Part shown: piece after piece, positions 34,531 through 42,589 of the stretch
Layout: the number at the start of each line of letters is the position of its first letter
Position numbering within the stretch: the stretch's first letter is position 1
Assembly (NCBI RefSeq): GCF_003226555.1
Contig: NZ_QKQS01000026.1
Span: 385,581 to 428,169, forward strand
DNA from: Rhodopseudomonas palustris
GTDB taxonomy: Bacteria > Pseudomonadota > Alphaproteobacteria > Rhizobiales > Xanthobacteraceae
DNA: 42,589 nt
Direction of reading: 5' to 3'
The notes under the pieces: model-generated
The model's input: the letters and a program-made list of their open reading frames with translations, nothing else
Database searches by the model: none
Told to the model about the DNA's origin: nothing
Position numbers and translations under genes: made by a program

Positions 34531-34938
34531 ATGATGTCCGATCGTCTGTTCGTCTACGGCACGCTGATGCGCGGCTACGACCATCCGATGGCCCGGCTGC
34601 TATCGTCGAATGCCGACTTTCTCGGGGCGGCCTCGATCCCGGGCCGGCTTTATCTGGTGCGGCACTATCCGGGGCTGGTTCTCTCCGACGATCCCGCCGA
34701 TCGCGTCCATGGCGAGGTGTTCCGGCTGCATCGGCCGGAACAAGTGCTGGCGCAGCTTGACGATTACGAAGGCTGCGGACCGTCGGATCAGCGTGCGGAA
34801 TACCGGCGCGAAGTCGCCCAGGTGACACTGGACAGCGGCACCGAGCTCGACGCGTTTGTGTATTATTTCAATTGGGATGTGGCGCGGCTGCCGCGCATCG
34901 TCTCGGGGCGCTACCAGCCGGAAGCGTTTTCCGGCTGA
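34531..34938 (+). CDS. Gamma-glutamylcyclotransferase-fold protein
   Basis: A 135-residue AIG2/GGCT-like protein with YGTLMRG (9-15) and a likely catalytic Glu, E80, in LDDYEG. The family releases 5-oxoproline from gamma-glutamyl peptides, but small bacterial members vary in substrate. Adjacent ATGs at 34531 and 34534 are both possible. It is 163 bp from the divergent N-formylglutamate amidohydrolase gene and converges on the zinc-ribbon gene; a link with glutamate-type substrates is an attractive but unproven idea. Confidence 0.83.
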   Translation: MMSDRLFVYGTLMRGYDHPMARLLSSNADFLGAASIPGRLYLVRHYPGLVLSDDPADRVHGEVFRLHRPEQVLAQLDDYEGCGPSDQRAEYRREVAQVTLDSGTELDAFVYYFNWDVARLPRIVSGRYQPEAFSG

Positions 34939-34972
34939 TCGCGTAGCGCGGCTCGGTGCAGCCGTTAAGGTC

Positions 34973-35215
34973 CTAGCCGGTGAGGTGCAGCTCGATCCGC
35001 GCATTAGCGGCGAGCGGCAGCAGCGTCAGCCAGTCCGGATCGCCCGGCTCGGTGAGGCAGAAGCTCGGGAAGTCGTAGGCTTCAACGGACGCGGTGGCGA
35101 TGTCGAGGACATGGCCGCAGTCGTCACATTTCCAGGAATGGATTTCGTACACACCGTCGACGGCTTCCACGCCGAGCGACGTCATCTGCGCATTGCAATG
35201 GGCACACGTAGCCAT
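34973..35215 (-). CDS. Small zinc-ribbon protein of unknown function
   Basis: An 80-residue protein with two CxxC pairs (C4, C7 and C30, C33) spaced for a single zinc ribbon, followed by an acidic tail without recognisable motifs. It is convergent with the gamma-glutamylcyclotransferase gene. ATG at 35215 has GGAG-like purines on the minus strand (35220-35225). It may be a small zinc-binding regulator; nothing more can be said. Confidence 0.65.
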   Translation of the reverse strand: MATCAHCNAQMTSLGVEAVDGVYEIHSWKCDDCGHVLDIATASVEAYDFPSFCLTEPGDPDWLTLLPLAANARIELHLTG

Positions 35216-35682
35216 GATCTGGCTCCTATCGTTTGAACGCGGCTTCCCGAAAGGTCGGGAACGACGCGGGCGAGCCCTTGGAACCTTGGCTGATCGTTCT
35301 CCCCGACTCCCCTGTATCGCGCAGGGTGCGGCAGTTCATTCCCGCTTTCGCGGTGCAGCAATGAGCTGGATCAAACCTGCTCCGCTTGCGAGTTGTCGCG
35401 GGTTTACAGGGGTATTCTTCATCCCGCAATGCGAAATATTGCGAGGTGATGACGTGCGTGTGCAACCTCGTCGGTACACGTAAATGCAACCATCGGCTGC
35501 CGACGCAGCTGGTTCGCGCGCGGCTATCCGGCTGAACGAGCGTCTTTTCTGATCGCGATCCGCCTGTGAATCACCGGGACAACTTCGGCCCCTTTAACCC
35601 ATCCAGGTCCGGAGCCTATATCCATGGTCGGTTGGCGCCGCCGCTGAGCGCTGTTTCCCTGAGCCCGTAACTCCCGAGCCCC
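35216..35682. other. Gene-free region upstream of dnaG
   Basis: This is 467 bp without a convincing gene. A hairpin TTCCCGA / TCGGGAA lies at 35244-35261. ATGAGCTGGATCAA at 35361-35374 is only 8/10 like FixK/FNR. A dnaG promoter presumably lies in the last 200 bp, but I could not mark it reliably. Confidence 0.5.
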
Positions 35683-37686
35683 ATGCGCTTCTCGCCGCAG
35701 TTCCTCGACGATCTGAAAGCCCGGCTGGCGGTGTCGGAGGTGGTCGGCCGTCGCGTCAAGCTGAAGAAGGCGGGGCGGGAGTGGAAAGGGCTGTCGCCGT
35801 TCCAGCAGGAGAAGACGCCGTCGTTCTTCGTCAATGACGAGAAGCAGGCGTGGTTCGACTTCTCGTCCGGCAAGAACGGCTCGATCTTCGACTTCGTGAT
35901 GCAGACCGAGGGCGTCGACTTTCCCGAAGCGGTAGAGCGGCTGGCGGCGATGGCCGGCATGGCGCTGCCGGTGCAGTCGCCGGATTCGGCGCGGCAGGAG
36001 CAACGCCGCAAGTCGCTGTACGACGTGATGGAGCTGGCGGCGAGTTACTTCGCCGACAATCTCGCCTCGCGCGCCGGCGCCCGCGCACGCGGTTATCTCG
36101 CCGACCGCGCCGTCATGCCGGGCACCCAGGTCAAGTTCCGGCTCGGCTACGCATCGAACGAGCGCTACGCGCTGAAGGAGCATCTCGGCAAGCACGGCGT
36201 GCCGGTGCCCGACATGATCGAGGCCGGGCTACTGTCGGCGGGCCCTGATATCCCGGTGCCGTTCGACAAATTCCGCGACCGGGTGATGTTTCCGATCACC
36301 GACCTGCGTGGCCGAGTGATCGCGTTCGGCGGCCGGGCGCTGGAGAAGGACGTCGCGGCGAAGTACCTGAACTCGCCGGAGACGCCGCTGTTTCACAAGG
36401 GCGACAATCTCTACAACCATGCGCCCGCGCGCAAAGCCGCGCATGACGGCGGCGCGGTGATCGTGGTCGAGGGCTATGTCGACGTCATCGCGCTCGTCAC
36501 CGCCGGCTTCCCTGCCACCGTGGCGCCGCTCGGCACCGCGCTGACCGAGGCGCAGCTGCAGCACCTCTGGAAGATGGCCGACGAGCCGATCCTGTGCTTC
36601 GACGGCGACCGCGCCGGCCAGAAGGCGGCGTATCGCGCCGCCGACCTGGCGCTGCCGCATCTGAAGCCCGGCAAGAGCCTGCGCTTTGCGCTGCTGCCGG
36701 AAGGCCAGGACCCCGACGATCTCGCCCGCGCCGGCGGCCGGCTCGCGGTCGAGGAGGTGATCCGTGCGGCGCGGCCGCTGGCGGATATGCTGTGGGCGCG
36801 GGAGACCGAGGGCGGATTATTCGCCACGCCCGAGCGCCGGGCGGCGCTGGAGGCGCGGATCAACGAATTGTCGAACGGCATCCACGACGAGGTGGTGCGG
36901 CGCTATTATCGCCAGGACCTGATCGAGCGGCTGCGCGCGACGTTCGCCCCGCAGGGCGGCTATGGGGGCGGTGGCGGCTTCCGCGGCGGCGGGGGCGGCG
37001 ATTCGGGGCGGCGGTTCGCCCCGCGCGGAGGTTATCCACAAGGCGGCGGCCGGTTTGCCCCGCGCGGCGCGCCGGGCGGGTCCGCTTCGTTGCTCGGCCG
37101 CGGCCCCTACCAGATTGCCAGCCCGGATCTGATTTCGAGCCCGATCATGCGCGGCCAGCGCTCGGCGATGTCGCGCCGCGAGGCCCTGATCCTGATCACA
37201 TTGCTCAACCACCCCTGGCTGCTCGACGACCATCTGGAGGAAATCGCCGCGCTGGAATTCGCCCACCCCGAGGCGCACCGGCTGCGGGCGGCGATCATCG
37301 CCGCCTTCGCCCAGCATCATCACCGCACCGACGATCCGGCCGAGCAGGCCGAGAAGCTCCGCGCCGATTTGGTTAAGGCAGGATTATCCGAGCAATTGCA
37401 GCGGGTTGAGCGGGCGATCACGACCTCCGCGGTATGGGGGGCAGGGCCGAAGGCGGCGCGCGAGGACGTCCTTTCGACGTGGCAGCAACTCGTTGCCTTG
37501 CATCGACAATCTCACTCCTTACTTAGGGAATTGAAGGATGCCGAGCTGGCGCTGGGTGAGGACGGCAGCGAGGCGAACGTGCAGTGGTTGAACGACGTCA
37601 AGGCGCGCTTGGCACAGGTCGATGGGACCGAGGCGCTGATCGAAGGTTTCGGCGAATCATCCGGCCGGTTCCAGCGCAGCGTCTGA
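35683..37686 (+). CDS. dnaG: DNA primase DnaG
   Basis: Makes RNA primers for replication. The protein has 667 residues: N-terminal ribbon domain (1-95), catalytic core with TOPRIM (E263 in VVEGYVDVI; DGDRAG at 307-312), a Gly/Arg-rich linker with repeated RFAPRG (424-467) and a C-terminal DnaB-interacting domain (about 480-660). The ribbon has lost its zinc ligands: the usual CHC2-type C, H, C, C are S38, Q41, D59 and S62. The flanking EKTPSF and EGVDFPEAVERLA parts are kept. ATG at 35683 follows weak purines. The rpoD gene lies 259 bp downstream. Confidence 0.95.
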   Translation: MRFSPQFLDDLKARLAVSEVVGRRVKLKKAGREWKGLSPFQQEKTPSFFVNDEKQAWFDFSSGKNGSIFDFVMQTEGVDFPEAVERLAAMAGMALPVQSPDSARQEQRRKSLYDVMELAASYFADNLASRAGARARGYLADRAVMPGTQVKFRLGYASNERYALKEHLGKHGVPVPDMIEAGLLSAGPDIPVPFDKFRDRVMFPITDLRGRVIAFGGRALEKDVAAKYLNSPETPLFHKGDNLYNHAPARKAAHDGGAVIVVEGYVDVIALVTAGFPATVAPLGTALTEAQLQHLWKMADEPILCFDGDRAGQKAAYRAADLALPHLKPGKSLRFALLPEGQDPDDLARAGGRLAVEEVIRAARPLADMLWARETEGGLFATPERRAALEARINELSNGIHDEVVRRYYRQDLIERLRATFAPQGGYGGGGGFRGGGGGDSGRRFAPRGGYPQGGGRFAPRGAPGGSASLLGRGPYQIASPDLISSPIMRGQRSAMSRREALILITLLNHPWLLDDHLEEIAALEFAHPEAHRLRAAIIAAFAQHHHRTDDPAEQAEKLRADLVKAGLSEQLQRVERAITTSAVWGAGPKAAREDVLSTWQQLVALHRQSHSLLRELKDAELALGEDGSEANVQWLNDVKARLAQVDGTEALIEGFGESSGRFQRSV

Positions 37687-37714
37687 GGCGGTTGGGCCTC
37701 GGCTGGGGCGGTCG

Positions 37715-37733
37715 GCGAGTCGAAAAGACTCGC
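37715..37733 (+). terminator. Hairpin downstream of dnaG with two GANTC sites
   Basis: GCGAGTC-GAAAA-GACTCGC forms a 7-bp stem with a GAAAA loop 29 bp after the dnaG stop codon, with no T-run. Its arms contain GAGTC and GACTC, both GANTC sites. It may mark the dnaG 3' end or affect read-through into rpoD. Confidence 0.45.
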
Positions 37734-37945
37734 AAATCCCCTGAATTCGCTGCAAAAACAGGGTTAGTAAGGGCTTAACGGCATTTCGGTTAAAAGGCCT
37801 TCGGGCGACCAATTTGGGTGACCAGCGAGCGGGATCGTGTGGGGTGGTGCAGGCTGGCGCCGCCCTTTGCGCGTCTCACCCAGCAAGGCAAGTTTTCATG
37901 GCGGCGCGGTGACGCCTCGTCCGTGAGCGCGTTCAGGAGCAGTGG

Positions 37946-40048
<2,103 letters not shown>

Positions 40049-40053
40049 CGAGA

Positions 40054-40092
40054 GTAGGGTGGGCAAAGACGCTGTTGCGCCGTGCCCACCTT
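40054..40092. repeat. GTAGGGTGGGCA-type palindromic repeat after rpoD
   Basis: GGTGGGCA (40058-40065) and TGCCCACC (40083-40090) form a hairpin starting 5 bp after the rpoD stop codon, which may serve as its terminator. It overlaps the upstream part of the antitoxin frame (a GTG at 40059), so that early start is unlikely. Confidence 0.65.
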
Positions 40093-40121
40093 CCACGCCT
40101 GATGAAGCCGAGGCCAAGCCG

Positions 40122-40400
40122 ATGGCATCGAAGCGGCAGCTGATCGAGGTCGACGAGACCACCGCAACCCGTCTTCGCGAACGCGCCGACGCGCAGGGCA
40201 TCTCGGTCGCCGAAGTGGTCGCCGGCCTGACAGCGCTGGCCGAGAGTCCTGTCGAAATTTCCCCCGAAGACCTCGCCGAACTCGATCGGCAATGGGCGGC
40301 GATTCAGTCTGGCGAAGAGGGAGTGGTCCCTCATGATCAGGTCGCGCGCTGGCTCGAGACTTGGGGCACGCCGGACTACAAGCCGTTTCCGGTGAAATGA
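40122..40400 (+). CDS. Antitoxin of a type II toxin-antitoxin pair (ParD/CopG-like)
   Basis: The 92 residues begin with a basic, ribbon-helix-helix-like part (IEVDETTATRLRERADAQGISVAEVVAGL) and end with a helix HDQVARWLETWG and a Pro-rich tail, the usual build of an antitoxin that binds operator DNA and its toxin. ATG at 40122 follows GAGG (40110-40113). The toxin gene begins 13 bp after its stop codon. Regulation is probably by self-repression at the region just downstream of rpoD. Confidence 0.75.
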   Translation: MASKRQLIEVDETTATRLRERADAQGISVAEVVAGLTALAESPVEISPEDLAELDRQWAAIQSGEEGVVPHDQVARWLETWGTPDYKPFPVK

Positions 40401-40413
40401 AGCGCCCTGTGCC

Positions 40414-40698
40414 ATGAAGCTCTCGTGGTCGAGGGCTGCGCTTGCCGACCTGAACCGCTTTGCGGCTTTTCTTCAGGATCATCATCCCGCCCTGGCCCGG
40501 CGCATCGGCGCCGAAATTTTAAAGCGGGCGGAAGTCCTCAGCGACTACCCGGAATTTGGCCGCCCGATCCGCGATAGGGATTTTCGCGAGCTGGTCCTTC
40601 CGGTCATGGGCGGGACCTACGTTCTTCGTTATGCCTACGGCGCCAACGGCGTCGTCATCCTGCGCGTCTTCCACAGCCGCGAACAGCGCGACACCTAG
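40414..40698 (+). CDS. ParE/RelE-superfamily toxin
   Basis: The 94 residues fit the ParE/RelE fold: LSWSRAALADLNRFAAFLQDHHPALARRI forms the first two helices, then SDYPEFGRPIRDRDFRELVL and YVLRYAYGANGVVILRVFHSREQR at the end. The gyrase-directed ParE group is favoured over ribosome-dependent RelE by the 'YPEFGRP' and 'VFHSREQR' segments, but a test is needed. It pairs with the upstream antitoxin gene. Confidence 0.78.
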   Translation: MKLSWSRAALADLNRFAAFLQDHHPALARRIGAEILKRAEVLSDYPEFGRPIRDRDFRELVLPVMGGTYVLRYAYGANGVVILRVFHSREQRDT

Positions 40699-41224
40699 GC
40701 CGTCCAAATACGAGGAGTCGTAGTAGGGTGGGGTAGGCGCAGCCGTAACCCACCATCTTCACCCACGGCGTATGACGCCGTCGGCTTATGCGCCCGACGG
40801 GCTGCCGGTGCCGTTGCGCCGCGAGACGTACTCTCGCACCACGCCTGCCTCCCGCCGCAGCGCGCTCCCTCTCCCGCTTGCGGGAGAGGGCTGGGGTGAG
40901 GGCGACGCGCGTATTGATTCGGTAATCTGGAACGGAGACCCCTCGCCCGGATCGGCACTCCGCGCCGTCCGAGCACAGGCTCCACGGATACCCGGCTGGG
41001 GGCCACGCGTCGCAGAGCCCGCGGGTCGCCAACCCCGCCCCTCCCTGCAACGGGGAGGGAAGAAGGAGGCAGCTGCGGAGCTACTTGTAAAACCGAGTGT
41101 CTGGCCAGCGAACGACGAAACGATTGCAAAGGCGGCGTAATCCAGACCTTTTTGCGTGTAGCGGCAGGCTCTCATGCTGTTAGTCGTCAGGCCATTGTCA
41201 CGTTTGTAGCGAAGGTCTTCCGCT
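40699..41224. repeat. Gene-free mosaic of palindromic repeats
   Basis: This is 526 bp without a convincing gene. It holds a GGTGGGGTAGG ... GTAACCCACC hairpin (40727-40753), CGGCG-TATGA-CGCCG (40766-40780), a perfect CCCTCTCCCGC-TT-GCGGGAGAGGG hairpin (40867-40890) opening a composite element that seems disrupted further on, and CCCCTCCCTGC / GGGGAGGG-like arms near 41038-41060. The last 130 bp show nothing. Confidence 0.7.
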
Positions 41225-41494
41225 ATGCCAACAATTGCCTGGTTCTACGGTATTACTATCCAGATGTACTACGACGACCACGAGCCACCGCATTTCCATG
41301 CGCGGTATGGCCGAGCCAAGGCCTTGGTCCGATTGTCGGATGGGGTGATCATGGCAGGCGAATTGCCTCCGGTCGCAAGCCGGATGGTTCGCGATTGGGC
41401 GCTGGCGCGCCGATCCGAATTGCAGGATAATTGGCGACGTGCCCGAGCTTATCGCCCGCTGGAAAAGGTGCCGGGTCCCGATGACGACGAATGA
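41225..41494 (+). CDS. DUF4160 protein
   Basis: An 89-residue protein of the DUF4160 family, seen in MPTIAWFYGITIQMYYDDHEPPHFHARYG with the invariant HEPPHFHA core and in the later RMVRDWALARRSELQDNW. DUF4160 genes are regularly followed by DUF2442 genes, as here, and the pair has been discussed as a possible toxin-antitoxin module, but a proven activity is not known to me. ATG at 41225 follows weak purines. It overlaps the next gene by 14 bp. Confidence 0.8.
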   Translation: MPTIAWFYGITIQMYYDDHEPPHFHARYGRAKALVRLSDGVIMAGELPPVASRMVRDWALARRSELQDNWRRARAYRPLEKVPGPDDDE

Positions 41495-41768
41495 TTGGCC
41501 GATGGTCGAGGTATTGCGCCTCAAGGCGCTGGATGACCGCCGTTTGTGGCTGCGCTTCACCGACGGCAGCGAAGGCGTGCGCGATCTGTCGGATGTCCTG
41601 AGCGCCGATGGGCCGATGCTGGCGCCGCTCCGCGATCCCGCTTACTTCGCCCGTGCCTTCGTCGAGATGGGTGCACCGACCTGGCCCAACGGCTTCGACC
41701 TCGACCCGATCCAGCTCTATGTCGAACTCCGAGACGCGGGCGAATTGTCCCGCGTAGCTGCGGAATAA
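41481..41768 (+). CDS. DUF2442 protein
   Basis: A 95-residue protein (from ATG at 41481) with the DUF2442 pattern: VEVLRLKALDDRRLWLRFTDGSEGVRDLSDVL, then YFARAFVEMGAPTWPNGFDLDPIQLY. It starts inside the DUF4160 gene (14-bp overlap, different frame), a sign of translational coupling. Function is unknown. The shared arrangement suggests that the two proteins act together, with DUF2442 as the possible DNA-binding or neutralising partner. Confidence 0.78.
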   Translation: MTTNDWPMVEVLRLKALDDRRLWLRFTDGSEGVRDLSDVLSADGPMLAPLRDPAYFARAFVEMGAPTWPNGFDLDPIQLYVELRDAGELSRVAAE

Positions 41769-42090
41769 GCGCCGTCGGTTGGATTAGGCGAAGCCGTAAC
41801 CCACGATCTTCGAGAGCGGCGGATTACGCCTTCGCTCGTCCGCCCGCCGGACTCGCAACCCGTCGTCCCCGCGAACGCGGGGACCCATAACCCCTGGCCT
41901 GACAGTCGAACGAACGGCCTCCGCCACACCGCCTCTGGCGAGCCGCTGCGGCGATCGATCCCCGCCTGCGGGGATGACGAGTCGAGAGGCGCCGGAAAGC
42001 CGCGGCCCGGTGCCCGGATGAGCGAAGCGACATCCGAGACGACGAACAGTCCCCGGATATCGCTACGCTCATCCGGGCTACGCTTGCTGG
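41769..42090. repeat. Gene-free mosaic of repeats (third cluster)
   Basis: Segments include GGATTAGGCGAAGCCGTAACCCA (related to the 40727 repeat), GTCCCCGCGAACGCGGGGAC, CCCCGCCTGCGGGG and GGATGAGCGAAGCGACATCC, which returns near the end in reversed form as GGATATCGCTACGCTCATCC. No credible coding frame was found. Confidence 0.6.
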
Positions 42091-42335
42091 TTGCGTACGT
42101 TTTCCACAGGTTTCTATAAACGAGTGATATGGCTTCCCTGTCTAAGCGATAATAAAAAAATCTGCATGGTTTTAAGGTTATGGGCCTAGCGATCACGAAC
42201 GTGACGATTGGGCACTATTAGGTTTGGCAAACCTGAATCTTATCCGTTTTGTCCCTCTTGCCATCTCCAGAAATTTCGTGCGTAAGAGTCTTTGCTTCGC
42301 GCAGCTGATTGCTTCTTTGAATGGAGAGCTGCGCC
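42091..42335. other. AT-richer gene-free segment
   Basis: The base composition falls visibly against the rest of the window (long A and T runs near 42110-42180). A 15-bp palindrome AGGTTTG-G-CAAACCT lies at 42220-42234 and a TCAC-GAAC-GTGA at 42193-42204; either may be an operator for the following small gene. No gene is evident. Confidence 0.4.
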
Positions 42336-42461
42336 ATGAACCAACCGCCTAAATTCCAGATCCGCTTTTGGAAGATCGACGTCAGTGCCGAAGGGGTGCT
42401 TGGCATCTCAGCGGCATGTTTCCTTGTCATCTTTCTCGTCGCGGCGTACCGATGGTTATAA
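42336..42461 (+). CDS. Very small single-pass membrane protein
   Basis: A 41-residue frame: a basic and aromatic N-terminal part (FQIRFWKIDV), then a hydrophobic helix (about 19-37, VLGISAACFLVIFLVAAY) and a short end. GGAGAG (42323-42328) stands 7 bases upstream of ATG at 42336. The helix, the ribosome site and lack of any better frame favour it over an antisense alternative. No family recognised. Confidence 0.55.
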   Translation: MNQPPKFQIRFWKIDVSAEGVLGISAACFLVIFLVAAYRWL

Positions 42462-42589
42462 GTCTGTAACTCACCGCCCCTATTCGAGGCGGATTGCGCC
42501 TTCGGTTAATTGTACTGAGTCACAAGGTCGCGGGCCTGTGAGGTAGGACTCAAGTATTTATTGAGATTCAGATTTTGGCAGATGGAGGC
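42462..42589. other. Window end, no gene seen
   Basis: 128 bp with no open frame or clear signal; a promoter for a gene outside the window could lie here. Confidence 0.4.

Noticed and set aside
35361-35374. Second FixK/FNR-like site upstream of dnaG
   Set aside because: Only 8 of 10 positions match, the left half is poor, and it lies more than 300 bp from dnaG.
37756-37793. CtrA site upstream of rpoD (two TTAA motifs)
   Set aside because: The half-sites TTAA are 11 bp apart, not 6-7, and lack the CCAT extension.
41717-42196. Minus-strand frame across the third repeat cluster
   Set aside because: Much of it is translated repeat sequence (SPDERSDIRG is a familiar repeat translation); no ribosome site or family match.

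Overview
The window looks like chromosomal DNA of a Rhodopseudomonas palustris-type alphaproteobacterium (Bradyrhizobiaceae). It is GC-rich. It carries the alphaproteobacterial cell-cycle and flagellar regulators SciP and FlbD, a FixK/FNR-like site, an EcfG-type promoter motif, and several families of palindromic intergenic repeats of the kind common in Rhodopseudomonas and Bradyrhizobium. The species call is inference from gene content; no search was run. I saw no tRNA, rRNA, CRISPR array, prophage or transposase.

Layout, part 1 (1-10.2 kb). The end of a urea/short-chain-amide operon comes first (urtE-type ABC ATPase, formamidase, FmdB zinc ribbon). Then cobS on the minus strand and a FixK/FNR-like box ahead of a small secreted protein, a P-type cation ATPase and a tandem universal stress protein (a possible low-oxygen unit). 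An alkyl-DHAP-synthase-like FAD oxidase and a convergent small ribbon-helix-helix-like gene follow.

Part 2 (10.3-16.1 kb). This is the flagellar basal-body cluster. sciP ends in a strong terminator. A CtrA-type site with an embedded GANTC motif then precedes fliF-fliG-fliH-fliN-flbD. The genes would build the MS-ring and the C-ring switch and supply the sigma54 activator for later flagellar classes.

Part 3 (16.1-26.6 kb) is mixed: a divergent AraC regulator/nitrilase pair, three small minus-strand genes of unknown role, a transglutaminase-like protein, a RecD-like helicase, a methyltransferase divergent from dps (with an EcfG-like promoter and two palindromes between them), a cupin, a hotdog thioesterase, carA and an alpha/beta hydrolase.

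Part 4 (26.7-40.1 kb). yqeY, dnaG and rpoD, often close together in related genomes, are here separated by about 8.5 kb. That insert holds emrAB, a DUF2189 membrane protein, an ArsR-SRPBCC pair, a LysE-type exporter, an N-formylglutamate amidohydrolase-like enzyme, a gamma-glutamylcyclotransferase and a zinc-ribbon protein. DnaG has lost all four zinc ligands of its N-terminal ribbon and carries a Gly/Arg-rich linker.

Part 5 (40.1-42.6 kb). Downstream of rpoD lie a ParD/ParE-like toxin-antitoxin pair, an overlapping DUF4160-DUF2442 pair, dense repeat mosaics and an AT-richer end with one small membrane-protein gene.
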